The notes: generated by a model from the letters alone, not told the origin. A DNA stretch of 64,000 nucleotides from Lathyrus oleraceus (GCF_024323335.1 NC_066581.1:464229527-464293526); one strand, 5' to 3'; counted from the stretch's first letter, positions 45,880 through 58,547 are shown. Program-made: numbers and translations.

Positions 45880-48140
45880 CGATAACTATTTTCCTCCCCA
45901 ACAGTTCGTCATTTATCCCCAGCTTCGTTGATGAGTTTCTCCCCAAATATTTCATCATCCCCAGTAAAGCCGCTGAGTCTGATCTCTAGTTGAGCTGATG
46001 ATTGATCCCTTTTGCAAATTCATATTCCCCAATTGTGGTGCTCCTGTTTGATATCCTCCAGTTTTGTGACCGGACCCTAGAGATCCGAAACCTTTATTTG
46101 GTTTCCATTCGCATAATTGTGTTGCATAACTTTGGCAGTTTCTCATTTGTATGAATTAGATCCGGTTATCTTTGCCTTGGAATTGGTTTATTTCCCAAGA
46201 AGAATTCGATGATTATTGAGGAATTTGACGATATTAGTCATACCATACCCAACAATTTGCTTAGATCTCCATGCAGAGTTTTACCTCTTGTGTTCCCCGA
46301 CAGAGTTCGTCTTCTGATTTGAAGAACCCTGGGTCCCGGCAGTATTGGATCCTGAGTAGTATTTGATTTTTGTCCCCTGCATGGTTGTCTCCCATTTAAA
46401 GGTGTTGACTTAAAATTCCCCGCAGTGTTGACAATTTGGATCCTCAGCAGATCTTTACTCTATCCTCAACATGGTTGGATGATCATCCTTCAGCAGTTCT
46501 TTCTCCCCGTAGAGTTTGCCGCGATTGATTGGAAGCATGTTCTCCATGACTTTCTCAGTCAAAGTTGATTTATTCAGGGCTAGATGATTTATTTTCATCC
46601 CTAGCATTTTCTCCAGGTGGCGTTGCCCTCTTGTTGAGATTAGCCGAATGTTGCAACAGTGATTCAAATCTTTGTTATTTGTATCCTTCACGTAGTTTTG
46701 TCAGCATAATCATAATCATATACACACATATGCATAAAACACAACATCAGATATTTCATTATGCATCTTATCACATTTGATTATTTATTCTGAACCCCTG
46801 CTTCGGTAATATCATTTACCTATGCAGATTTGGTGCGTATGTCCTCCTTCAATTGTAGAGTGTCAGCCCCTTAAGCAGAAAGAGTTTAACCTTTCTCATT
46901 CCCCACTGAGTTATTTCCTCATGGATGATTATTATTTTAGTTTCCTCCCCAGTTGATTATCTGGATGGAACCACTCCCCTTGAGTTATATCCTAATTGGG
47001 TTGAGTCCTTGTTTGACCGTTTCTTTCTAGTTATTATCTAGATAGACTTTTTCTTCCCCTGAGAATTTATTACCCAGTAACTGGTAATGTTCTTCTCGAT
47101 TGTTGAGTACATTAATTTTGGCCAGTACCCAACAAAATGTAATCTACTTCCTTTGTTTTCCCCAGCGAATTCATTTTCACGTTTCCCCAGGTAGTCTATC
47201 CTTGATATGTTCATCCTAACCGGTGATAGATATTCTTCCTTTTGTGGTTTTCTACCTAGTAAAAAGGTAGTTGTAATCCCTATTTTATTCCCTAGAGGGT
47301 CTATCCTTGATATGTTCACTTTAACCAGTGACAGATTTTCTCTCCCTTTTTGGTATTCTACCCAGTAATTGGTAGTTGTCATTCCTAATTTCCCCTACTG
47401 AGTCTATCCTTGATATGTTCATCCTAACCAGTGACGAATATTCTCTCTTTGGTATTCTATTCAAAAACTGATAGATATAATTCCTATTTCTCCCTAGCAG
47501 TCTATCCTTGATATGTTTACCCTAACCGGTAACAGATATTCTTCCCCTTTCCCTAGGTGGTCTATCCTTTATATGTTCATCCTAACCGATGACGAATATT
47601 CTTCCTTTGAGTTTATCCTTGATATGTTCACTTTAACTAGTGACGGGTACTCTCTCTTTGGTCTTCTGCCCAGTAACCGGTAGTTGTAAATCCTATTTGA
47701 TTTCTCTCCTCAATAGGTTATTCTTAACCAGTAACAGGTAACGAATACACCTCTTTCTCCTTAGCGAGTCATCCTTGATATGTTTACCCTAATCGATAAC
47801 GGATGTCTCTCTATCAAAGTATATCATTATTCTACCCAGTAACCGGTAATAGATGTTATATCTCTAGTACTCCTGTGTTGAAGTTCATTCTCCCCAAGTT
47901 GAGTTTGGGTGCGTATTTCCCTAGGGGAATCACCTTTTTCTAGTTAATTCGAGTATTCCAGCTTTGTTATGATCTACCCATTTCCCCTGCAGATTTTCCT
48001 GGTTCCCCAGGTCGAGTCCTTCCATTGTTTTATTTTTATGGAAAACCCATCGTGTCTCCAACAGTTTCCAAGTCGTAGCCTAGCCTACGCATAACTTGTT
48101 ATCCCCCCAGAGTCTTTATCTCCTCAATGAGTTTTCCTTA
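45880..48140 (+). repeat. PBS-complementary (tRNA 3'-end-like) repeats, 3' untranslated region of D
   Basis: Some 25 copies of a TTCCCCAGCAGAGT-like motif in sense, for example 46294-46306 (TCCCCGACAGAGT, 11 of 13 against the tRNA end), CCCCAGCGAATTC near 47160 and CCCCAGGTAG near 47186. Spacing is irregular (30-110 bases). This matches the region at 540-1440 of A when that is read in its own sense. Confidence 0.7.
47190..47860 (+). repeat. ~100-bp tandem repeats in the 3' untranslated region of D
   Basis: TCTATCCTTGATATGTTCA recurs at about 47194, 47300, 47402, 47501, 47561, 47612 and 47770, each followed by a CCTAACCxGTGACxxATATTC block and often CCAGTAACxGGTAGTTGT. Spacing is near 100 with two short copies of 50-60. 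Each copy starts with a PBS-complementary motif. Confidence 0.8.
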
Positions 48141-48355
48141 TGGAATGTGTTATGCTCCTGTGGACCTTCAGTCTCTTCCGGATTCTTTTCCTTTATGGCA
48201 ATATATTCCCCATAAAGATTATTTTAATATTCATATCATATACAGCACGAGGTCTCTTAGGGACCAAAATTTGTTTCTAGATGTTGTTATTTAAGTCCAT
48301 TCTACTGAGTCGATACAAAGATTTTAACCTTCACATCCTCAGTTAGAATGTCCTT

Positions 48356-48368
48356 AAATAGGGGCAGT
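48356..48368 (+). promoter_or_regulatory. Polypurine tract of element D
   Basis: AAATAGGGGCAGT directly before TGTAAGACCCC; shares AGGGGCAG with E. Confidence 0.65.
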
Positions 48369-51300
48369 TGTAAGACCCCAACTTTGAACCTAAGATCCCT
48401 CATGCTATCTCATCATTTGCATTGACTTTGGGATCACACCTTGACATCCTCCTTACCCCTCATTCATTGGGTTTGCATTGGGAGAGATCACCAAGCACAT
48501 TTTATTGTATCATACTTCATTTCTCATTGGGAGAGATCACCAAGCACATTTTGTAGGTAGTGTGTGCATCTACCAATGCCCCATCAAGCTCACAACTAGG
48601 GTTTGAGACCCTCAATGCAAGGAGATCAATCAAGAGATAGTTCACATTGGTTCTAGACATCATATATGGGTCCCTATGGTCTTCATTTATCATTTTGATC
48701 AATAATTCATCAAGCATTTGAAGCTTGTTTGCCTTGGAAGCCCTAATTCATCTGGGTATCTTGTGTGACTTCCTCAACACGTTTCTTCAATATTTGATCA
48801 AATTATTTAAAGGGGTACTTAATTTTATATCATATTATGCATATATGATCCTCCATGAGTCCAAAAGATCAATATAACTTCAAGTTTGCAAGTTGGTTCA
48901 AAGAAGTTGACCAGAGAAAGTTAACTGGTCAAAACTGGGGTTCCCTTGACTCTATCTCCTACAATATTTATCATATAAAAATTCTTCCAAGATAAAAGTT
49001 ACTCCTTATGATATTCCAAAACACTTTCATGTTTAGGTCAAAAGCTAATTTTTCTTGGAAAGTTTCAGTTTTTACGATGAAAGATTATAGGTCATTTTGT
49101 TTGAACCCTAGTTAGGAGATCAACTTCCAAGGACCATAATTTGCTCAATTTTTATGAAATGAAGTCCATCCAAGTTTCATGATAAATTTCAAGATGTCCT
49201 CTCCAACTTTTATTCTTCTATAAACTTGAAATTCAACTTGCAAGGGCATGTGCCAAGAGAAAACATTATAGGTCATTTTGGGCCATTACCATTGAACAAG
49301 AGATTTTCCTCAACTTCTAAAATTCATAACTCCTTCATACCAAATCCAAATGAGGTCAAATGTGTGACCATATTTAATAGGTTTGAAATATCTACGACTT
49401 TTATGAAGGAACTTTTTCTATTTGAAGCTCACAGAAAAAGTTATTCAAGATTGAAGAAGTGAACATTAGACTTGGTACTTAGAAAATTTTCAATTAATTT
49501 TGATTTTCCAAACTTCCACCTCAAAATTCGTCATGATCCAAGCTTTAAATGGAAAAGTGTTAAGAATGAAAGTTGTTCCCCTTGATCTCACATTTTCCAA
49601 AAGTCCAAAACACTTCATTTGGCCAAGGATTGAATGACTTGTGTATGGATTTTCTTCAAGGTTCCATTTGGATGGATTTCATGATCACTTTTCAATTTCA
49701 AATGCATGGCTTTGTGTTACACTTTCAGCATCACTCATGGGCCTATCACACGCCCATGCATCCATGCAAGTGAGAATTGGTATTTTTGGCATTTGAATGG
49801 AAGTGTGTGGAAATAAATTGCCTAGCCTATAAATACATTGCCTCATGCTCAAAATTATGGACAACTTGCCTAAGCTTTGATCCTACAACCTTCCCTTCAC
49901 CATTAGAGGATAAACTTGAAGGTTTTCAATTGAAAATCGCGTTTTAATTTCACTTCTGTTTTAAAGTTGAAACTCCAAGAATCCGAGCCATTCTTTGATC
50001 TAATTCACTTCCTGCAAGCTTCTGAAGTCAAGCCAGGGCCAGTTGGAAGCAAGATCAAGCAAGATTCAAGCTCCTCGAAGGTGATTTTTCAAAAACTTTC
50101 TCTCTTTGATTCTCTCTTAATTCTTCACCATTCTCTTTGATTTTTGGTTGACTGAAATCCTACCAATGTAGCAACAAGATTGAGTTACTTTGAGGTCAAA
50201 TTGAAGCAACTCAGTTCATGATCCTCAAAATTCAAATCCATGTATCTTTTAATATATTTGGAATTGGAGAAAATTGAGGCAAGATTCGAGCTCCTGGGCA
50301 TTTTTTCTTTAAAACCATGTCCTTGTTTTTCATTTTAGTGAAGGTTAATAATGGACCAGTCCGGTGAGGTCCACCAGAGAAGAAGATCGGAGCCTTAGCT
50401 CCGGTGGTGTGATGCATTGACTGAAGTCCACCACAGATAGCACACGCGTGGCCATCATATATGCCACCTTAATTAATAAGGGAGATCTGATGGCCCTTGT
50501 TTTTTTGCTTTTTATTTTAATTTCTGAATTTCTTTTAATTGCTTATATCTGCCACCTTAATTTCATTTTTAATCCAAAAAATATGGGACTTTCACCAAAA
50601 ATCTTTAAATATTTTTCTCTTCCATACTCTGAATTAAAATTATTTTTTGGATTAATTTTGATATTTTTCATGAATTAAATGTTTTTGTGCATATTATTAA
50701 TTGTTTAAAAATACTTCTGACTTTTTAAAAATAGTGAATTTTTTTGTCTAAGGTCTCTGGACCTTGTTTGACCATTGATAAATCCCTTGGCCATTTATTT
50801 GGAGTTTTGAAGGGATTTTATGTTTTGACCAATTTAAAATGTATTTTAATTCATTTTTAAATTGATTTTTAATTGATTAAATGTTTAAAAATATTGTTGA
50901 GCCATTTTTATGGTCTTGTGATGTTTGACTTTCTGTTTAGGCGTTGGTCAAGGTTGATTTGACTTTTATTAGATAAAAAACATTGGATTTAGGGGATTGA
51001 TGAAATGTACATTTCATGTCCTAAAATGAATAGATGGTTTTGATTTGATGAAATTCCTCACATGATCAATTTGTGTTTCTATCTTCCACTCATTCTTCAT
51101 CTTCATCCCTATTCATCCCCATTCTCTCATTTGACCAATGAAATCTCTAATGTCTAAAGGCTAATTGATTCATCAATTACCTTGTGTCAGATGAATTAAT
51201 ACAAGTATGACGGAGGTAGGTCCATCCCTCTTGATATTTTTCTTTTAGTGAGTGGTATGTTTTAGGAGTTTGGTTCTTCATACAAAATCTCTAACATGCA

Positions 51301-52395
51301 TTAACACCTAAATTTGTATTGTTCGACCTCAGATAGTTGTGACTTCTAACATAAGTCCAATTACGATTACTTAACATAGAGCTAAATTTGACCCTCAAGG
51401 CATATCATTCTAGTAAGTGAGATTGTAAGTCTCCCATTTTTCATGGAATTGTGTGGATACTTGACCTTTTTCCTTTCATGAGAATTCGTGGCATACTTGT
51501 TAAATTATCCAAGTTGGAGCCCTTCTCATGGAAAATGTCTTTGTTTAAGGATTCATACTTGTGAATGAATGGTTGAGTATTCTCCAAAGAATGACTTAAT
51601 AAATTAAAAATCATCACTAACACTTGACTAACATTTGGCTAACATTTGACTAACTCATATTAATATTTCTTTACTTTCAAGTTATTTACTATTATGCAAT
51701 TTAAATTTCAGTCCTTTATCATTCATTGCCATTTACATTTCATATAACTTGCTTATGTTTATGTCCTTTTCACTTTGATCATTTGAGCCATATCTTGGTT
51801 GTATATTTTGTTTGTGTGCCTAGACTTTGTTTGTGGTCTTAGGACCTTAAAATACATAATAATAAGAAAAACCCTAAAAGATATTTGGTGGACTGTTGAA
51901 CTTGATCTGAACCTTTGGACTTATGGTTAGGCAACATTCCCTGTGCAAAAAGGACTTGGCAAATGCCAATATTTTGAGACTGAGCCTTCATCTGATACAA
52001 GCCTTGGGAATTTCTCGGGTTCATCTACCACTCTGTCTTTGTGCTTTATTGTTATTTTGATCTTGTGTCTGATGCTTTGCTCTGAGTTAATCAAGGATTA
52101 TTTCATTTGATACATGGGAAGACAATAAAGATTACTAGCTTTTGGAATTGTTTGCTTGGATGTGGCTATCTTTATTTGATGTCTTGATCTTCATGATGTC
52201 TGGAGATTGCTTATTGCTTATTGATTATTGCTTGATAAAATTCCAAAGGAAAATGGGTTTCTATATGACATTCCTGTCTATTGGATTGCATCCCATTGGT
52301 CAAATCTTTTCAACTCTCAACTTTTAAATTTATGCTTAGGATAACCTCTTCATCTCCTCCCACTTCTTAAATTTCAAAAATCTCTCCTCCTTTTC
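48369..52395 (+). repeat. Plus-strand LTR starting at 48369 (3' LTR of D), left arm of an inverted repeat
   Basis: The start TGTAAGACCCCAACTTTGAACC follows a PPT, so this is the U3 of D's 3' LTR. A TATA box lies at 49828-49835. The LTR runs on in plus orientation to about 52395, where it turns into a reversed LTR sequence instead of its own U5. Bases 48950-51960 pair with 52400-55325. Two GGGAGAGATCACCAAGCAC copies at 48480-48555 are a short internal duplication. No gene is present. Confidence 0.7.
49828..49835 (+). promoter_or_regulatory. TATA box of the LTR at 48369
   Basis: TATAAATA within CCTATAAATACATTG, 1.46 kb into the LTR. It has a mirror copy at 54415-54422 on the minus strand in the other arm. 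Confidence 0.6.
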
Positions 52396-55330
52396 AAGTC
52401 CTTTTGCATAGGGAGTGTTGCCTAATTCTAAGTCCAATGTCTCAGATCAATCCAACAGTCCACACAACATGTGTTTTAAGGTTTTTTGTTGTTATTATGT
52501 ACATTAAGGTCAAAAGACCACAAAAACAAACAAGTATATACAATCACAATAAAATCACAAAATGAGGCTCAAATGAGCAAAGTGAAAATGGCATTAAAGT
52601 AAACAAGTTGAATGGTATGAATAATGGCAAATGAATAAAGACCTGAAAATAAAGTACATAAAAGTAAATGACTTGAAATTAAATGTTAGTTGTTAGTTGA
52701 TTAGAAGTTAGTATTGCTTTTGCTTTTATTTTGTTTAAGTCATTCTTTGGAGAACACTCAACCCACTATTCACAAGCATGGATCCTTGAACCAAGACATA
52801 TTTCAAAGGAAGGAAAAAATGTTAAGAATCGTAATTGGACTTATGTAGAAGTCACAACTATTTGAGGCCGGGCAATAGAAATTTTAGTGTTAATGCATGT
52901 TAGAGATATGGTATTATGAACCATACTCCTAAAACATACCACACTTAAAAAGAATATGCAAAAGGGGTGAATCTAATCTCATCCATACTTATGTTGACTT
53001 TGTAATCAACTAGCCTAAGGATATAGAGACATTATAGGTCCACGAAATGAATGAGAAGAGAATGGGATTGAGATGAAGATGGAGGGAAAATGGAATCAAC
53101 ACAAATTGGTCAAAGGAGGACTTTTATCAAATTAAAATCATTCATTCATTTTGGGAGATAAAATGTATATTTCATCAATCCCTTAAATCTAATGATTTTA
53201 ACCCAACAAAGTCAAATCAACCTTGACCAAGGCCCAACAACACAAGTCAAACTCAACAAGTCAATATCAAAAGCTCAACACAATTTATTTTGCATTTAAA
53301 CAAATAAAATCAATTAACTAATACATTAAATTAAATTATGGTTGGTCAAAATCCTAAAACCTCATCAAAACACCAAATAAATGGCCATGGGATTTATCAT
53401 AGGTCAAACAAGGTCAAAGGACCTTGGAGAAAAAATTTCATCAATTTGGAAACTTAAAACTATTTTTAAACTATTAAAAATATTCACAAAAACAATTAAA
53501 TTATAAAAAATATTAATAATAATCCAAAAAATAATTTTAATTCAGAAAATGAAAGAGAAATTTATTTAAATTTTTATGGTGAAACTCTCATATTTTTTGG
53601 ATCAATATTGAAATGAATGTGAATTAATGAAAATAAACCAAATAATATGGAAAATCAGAAAATAGAAAAAACGTGTACCACTTGATCTCCCTCATTAATT
53701 GAGGTGGCGGTTCAAGTGGCTGCTAGCGCGCGTTCCATGGTGGACACAAGTCAAAGCGTTGCAGGGATGGTATGCAAAATTAAGGCACGAGATTAAAACA
53801 TTTGAAATGAATCATGTGGTTCAGATGAATGCCAACATACCACCGGAGTCAAAGCTCTGGTCTCCTTCTCCGGTGAGCTTCACCGGACTGGTTCACTCAC
53901 AACCATCACCAAAATTAAAAAGAAGGACATGAATTTAAAGTAAAAATGCTCAGGAGTTCAAATCTGGCCTCAATTTCTCCTAACACCAAGTATATTGAAA
54001 GATACAGGGAGTTGAATTTTGAGGTGTATGATCCGAGTTGCTTCGATTTGACCTCGAAGCAACTCAATCTTGTTGCCTACATTGGTAGGACTTCAGAGAA
54101 CCAAAGATCAAGAAGAATTATGGAGAATTAAGTGAGAATCGAAGAGATGAAAATTTCTGAAAAATACCTTCAATGCAGGTCTGTATTCAATCGATCTTGC
54201 TCTTGCTTGCTATTGATCTTTCTCAGGACAGTTGATGGAGTGGAATTGGATGAACAAAATGCACATGATTCTTGGAGATTTGAATCTCAAAACAGTGAGA
54301 TTAAAATTCAATTTCCAATGGAAATTCTCAAGGTTATCCTTTGAATGAGAGGTTTTGGGAGGTTGGGATTCAAAGCTGGCGTGCAGGGTCCTTAATTCTG
54401 ATGGCAAGGGGTTCTATTTATAGCCATATGGATTGATATTTGCACACTTGAAATGAAGATCCAAAAATAGCAATGTACATTTCATGGGTGCATGGGCGTG
54501 CGATAGGCCCATGTAATCACTCCTTCTAGTCCATAATTGAGTACAAACCTTACTGAAGTCATGTTGGAAAGCTATGCATTTGTGTATGAAAGTTTCAAGC
54601 TCATTTATGCCAAATGATGATCCAATGTTCAAGCAATGTGCAAGTCGCTCATATTTTATCTAAATGGGATGAAATTGGACTTTTTGGAAAGGTTAGATCA
54701 AAAGGAACAACTTTCATGTTGAACACTTTTTCATTTGAAGCTTGGATCATGATAAATTTTGAGGTGGAAGTGGGGAAAATCAAACATGTCAAAAAAATTC
54801 TAAGTGTCAAGGCATATGTTCCCTTATTCCACCTTGGCTAACTCTTTATGTGAGCTTCAAATGAAAATGATTCCTTCACAAAAGTTGTAGATTTCTCAAA
54901 TTCCTTTAAAAGGGTCACAAATTTGACCTAATTTGGATTTAATATGAAGGAGTTATGCATTTTTGAAGTTGGGGAAAATCACTTGTTCAATGGCATTGGT
55001 CCAAAATGACCTATAATGTATCCTCATATCACATGCATAAAAAAGTTGAATTTTCTCTTCCTCCAAACATCAAAGTTCAAGTAGACATCTTGAATTTGAT
55101 TGTTCAACTTGTAAATCTTTCATCTCATAAAAATTTAGCAAGTTATGGCCTTGGTAAGTTGACCTCAAAATTAGGGTTTAGACAAAATGACCTATAATCA
55201 TTCACCATAAAAAATGACATTCCAAGAAAAACTAGCTCTAGACCTCAACATGAAAGTTGTTTGGAATGTCATTTAGAGTAACTTTTATCTCGGAAGCATT
55301 TTTATATGACAAATATTGTAGGATATAGGT
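52396..55330 (-). repeat. Reversed LTR segment, right arm of a ~3-kb inverted repeat
   Basis: Read on the minus strand it repeats 48950-51960 from the TATA region to the middle of the LTR, at about 80% identity over the stretches I compared. It is closer to LTR piece C (about 88% over the part compared). It lacks the U3 start (about 580 bases) and any U5, so it is a fragment. The TATA copy TATAAATA is at 54415-54422. Frames within are not genes. Confidence 0.75.
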
Positions 55331-56126
55331 TATATGGCAGTGGTTAAGAGCCCATTTGATTACCTTTCCATGGCTTGTTTGTCGAGGTTGATATGACCCC
55401 TCTTGACTAAAGCCCTACCCACGTATGTTTGAGCCCCCCTTGTTGGCGTGTTTATTTTATTCATGTTTGTTTTGTATGGTGTGATCGTCTCCCCATAGGA
55501 TTGCTAGGCTTTGTATAGTCTCTTGCATGTGAATTAAGGTAGCACGGTTCCTTCGTCTAGGACTTCCTTTTTGCATGAGCATTCCTAAAACAAACAAACT
55601 CATTGATTTTTATTCTCCTAAGAACACGTTAACTCCTTCTACTACAGGTGAGTAAGTCTCCAAAGGTCGAGCATCCGGTAGATTGTATAGTAACGTCATT
55701 CATCACAAAAAACAAACAAAAATAGGTTAGCCGAGCTACGGTGCTCTGATTCTCAATCCTTCTTGAGATACGTATGCAGCAGGGTAGGGCCTGTGCGAGC
55801 AATAACTCTTTATTTTCCCTACATTGATTTTCTCTCTTTTGCATTGCATATAGGACTTTTTATACACACACTTTAGACATAAATAGCAATCGTGGATCCT
55901 GTGGAGTACCACAGACGTGAAGGGGTGCGATAACCTTCCCTTCACGTAACCGGCCCCCTTACTCAGTTTCCTTTGGTTCGAGACTTTGTTTTATCCGTTC
56001 CGTCTTGGTTATGGAGTACTACCCTTCCCTCATCTTGGGATAAAAGTACATAGCTGGCGACTCTACTTTCTTCCGCGCCACTCTTTTCGCGTTTGTACTT
56101 GGATTCGAGAAATCCGGGGAGCGACA
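55331..56126 (+). repeat. U5 end of the 5' LTR of element F
   Basis: Plus-strand LTR end with the typical block CTCTGATTCTCAATCC...GATACGTATGCAGC (55745-55780), as in A and B in reverse. It ends in GAGCGACA at 56126, and two bases later comes the PBS. A PBS-like motif is at 55 060-56 067 minus-end side, precisely 56055-56067. The upstream part of this LTR is the unclear patchwork from 48369. Confidence 0.75.
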
Positions 56127-56128
56127 GC

Positions 56129-56146
56129 TGGCGACTCTGCTGGGGA
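56129..56146 (+). promoter_or_regulatory. Primer binding site of element F
   Basis: TGGCGACTCTGCTGGGGA, two bases after the LTR end. Identical to A, B and E. Confidence 0.92.
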
Positions 56147-56873
56147 CTTATTTTCCCTAGTGGGCCTTTCCTAGCGTTTGTTTGTTTATTGTCTATTGTG
56201 TGTGATTTATTTATTGCTTTGCATACTTATCTGCTTGCATTGCATCCTATGTGCGCTTTACTGTTTCATGCATACTGTGTTGGCTGTGTATCTGTTTCGT
56301 TGTTGGGTGGGAGTCACAAGAGGTAAAAGGACCAATACACAGGCTATGAGTGAACTTTAGGACACCTAGTAATAGAGTGATTCATGGGAAGCGGGTGGTA
56401 TGGCGCCACATAGAAGAACATGGTATCACGAGCAGTTCAGATTCTGATGGGGTATTATCGCTGCATACAACTGGTGTGCATATGGTGATATTCTTGAAAG
56501 GATTGTTTATCCTGTGTTTCTCTTGACCTTACCCTGGCCTAGATTACACCCGTGAGTGGGGCGGGAATGAATCATTTACAGGTACGGATGGTGAATTGTT
56601 CTGATGGTGACTTTTGTTTGGTTCTTATTGATGACCGTTGGTTCTGAAGTTTGGGTTCTAAGTTGATGACCATGTTCTATGGTTCCCGGTTCCGAATTCA
56701 TGCTAAAGTTCTGATCCTGTGCCTTGAGATACACAACCAACCATCCATTGTTTCATCATTTTGCATCATAGCATGTTTACTTTCAAAAAAATAATGCATA
56801 AAAAAGAAAAAAAGTTAACCCGCATATGCATATCATTTTTTAGGTTTATTCAGGAGTCTGTTCACACCGAGAG
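56147..56873 (+). other. 5' leader of element F
   Basis: Non-coding. It is related to A's leader read in reverse (for example GATTCATGGGAAGCGGGTGG and the CCTTACCCTGGCCTAGAT block, compare 6600-6800), which links A and F to one subfamily. It ends with a T-rich tract and TTTATTCAG (CAG 56851-56853) before the ORF1 ATG. Confidence 0.65.
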
Positions 56874-58547
56874 ATGACTGCCATTCCAGAGTTGAAGAGG
56901 AAGACTTGCACCTACAGCTTCTACCGTGAGCCATTGATATCTTTGGAAGAATTGGGTAATCTCGTGATCGATCGTAATCAGAAAGTTTTTGTTGATCAGT
57001 ATGGGGGTATCTTGGCATTGTTGAAGATGGTAGTTGATCCGGTATCTCTGCAGACTCACTTACAGTTCTATGATCTGGAGCTTCGTTGCTTTACTTTTCA
57101 AGACTACCAGCTAGCTCCCACTCTTGAAGAGTATACCATCCTTATGAATGTCCGAATAAAAAACCGAGTACCTTTCCTGGATGTGCCAAAGGAGGTGAAT
57201 TTCAAAGTTGTCGCTAAGGCTCTTTATTTGAGCATCAAGGAAGTGAGTGAGAATTGGAAACCCAGCGGTGATGTTGTGGGCTTATCCTTGAAGTTCTTGG
57301 TAAGAATGGCTAAGGAAGAAGCGAAGAAAGGAAATTGGGTAGCTTTCAACGCTTAGTTGGCTGTCATGATTTATGGAGTTATTCTGTTCCCTAGTATGCC
57401 TAGTTTCGTGGACCTGGCAGCAATCACTATTTTCATTGGAGGAAACCCGGTGCCTACCTTGTTAGCTGACACTTATTATGCGATACACAACAGGCATGGT
57501 AAGTATGGAGCTATCAGGTGTTGTCTCCTGTTGCTACTCAAGTGGTTCTTGTCTTTTCTACCAACCGATGGACTGTTTGTGGATACTCAGAATACTCACA
57601 AATGGACTCAGAGGATCATGTCGCTTACATCTTATGATATCAAGTGGCAAGCTTATAGGATTAACGTGCGAAACGTCATTATGAGTTGTGGAGAGTTTCG
57701 CAATGTTCCACTCATAGGAACTAGGGGTTGCATCAACTACAACCCGGTTCTTTCTCTCCGTCAGTTGGGTTTTGTCATGAATGAAAGGCCGCAAGATGTC
57801 GAGATAGCTGAGAGTGTGTACTTTGAGAAATGGAGCGATCCAGCAAGATTGGAGCAAGTGGGTAAAGCTTGGGAGAATATTGGTATAAAAGATGGATCTG
57901 TTTTAGGGAGGAAGTTTGAAATTGCTATGCCTGCTTACACTGAGTGGGTCAAGGAAAGAGTTGGAACTTTGTTGCTACCATATGACCGGCTGGAACCATT
58001 ACAGGAGCAACCGCCTTTGATCCTTTCTGAGAGTGTGCCTGCTGAGTATTACAAACAAGCCTTAATGGAGAATCGCCAGTTGAAAGAAAATGAACAAGAG
58101 AACCAAATGGAGCTTTACAAAGCAAAAGCTGATAGGCTGAATTTGGCTCATAAACTCAAAGGAGTGCAAGGTGAAAGTGCTAGTAGATCAGGAAACAAAA
58201 AGAGGTCCTATGATGAGATAGAAACAATGTTGGATAAAGAACACCATGAACGCTTGAGATTACAAAAAGCGGAAGCCACTTACAAAAGGAAGATACGAGA
58301 CTTGGAAAGACAGCTTAAGGACAAAGATACTAAGTTGAAGAAAGAGGTAGATCTGAGGCATGCAACAGAGAGCCAGCTCCGAGGAAGTGACATCCGTGCA
58401 TCTCATTTCCTAGAGGAAGTTGTTGAACTCAGGGTGCAACTGAAAGAGAAGCTCACCCCTCTACCTGAGTATTCAGAGTGTGACCGATTGATGGATCAGT
58501 GCCAGTATTTGAAGACTCTCATTCCTGAAGGACGACTTTCCTAGTTT
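56874..58547 (+). pseudogene. ORF1 of element F (DUF7745/plant-mobile-domain-like), one in-frame TAG
   Basis: ATG at 56874 (MTAIPELKRKTCTYSFYREP). 557 codons in one frame with a single TAG at 57354-57356. Blocks shared with B and D: LRCFTFQDYQLAPTLEEY (residues ~64-81), GGNPVPTLLADTYYAIHNRH (~190), LLLLKWFLSFLPTD, GTRGCINYNPVLSLRQLGF (~285). Residues ~390-540 are a long, strongly charged coiled coil with heptad-like leucines (ERLRLQKAEATYKRKIRDLE). N- and C-terminal parts differ much from B and D, so F is another subfamily. The function of ORF1 is unknown; the coiled coil suggests oligomers or binding to gag. Confidence 0.75.

Larger units (their letters stand above)
45263..48368 (+). other. 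3' untranslated region of element D
   Basis: 3.1 kb without a gene. Post-integrase repeats at 45280-45430, a ~250-bp AT-rich block (45440-45790) that resembles G's 61140-61440 in reverse complement, PBS-complementary repeats 45880-48140, a ~100-bp tandem repeat 47190-47860, and the PPT at 48356-48368 (AAATAGGGGCAGT). Confidence 0.75.
21212..52395 (+). mobile_element. Element D: old, near-complete ORF1-bearing Ogre-type retrotransposon, split by element E
   Basis: On the plus strand: truncated leader (21212), ORF1, gag, protease (in two pieces around E), intron, RT, two RNase H domains, integrase, 3.1 kb 3' untranslated region, PPT and a 3' LTR from 48369. The 5' LTR and PBS are missing at the junction with C. 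More than 20 nonsense changes and frameshifts are spread over all the genes, so it is long dead. Element E lies between 25916 and 40526. Where the 3' LTR ends is unclear because the LTR breaks into an inverted repeat near 52395. Confidence 0.8.

Noticed and set aside
48480..48555. Target-site duplication around a small insertion
   Set aside because: The two GGGAGAGATCACCAAGCAC copies are a short tandem duplication in the LTR, with no element between them.
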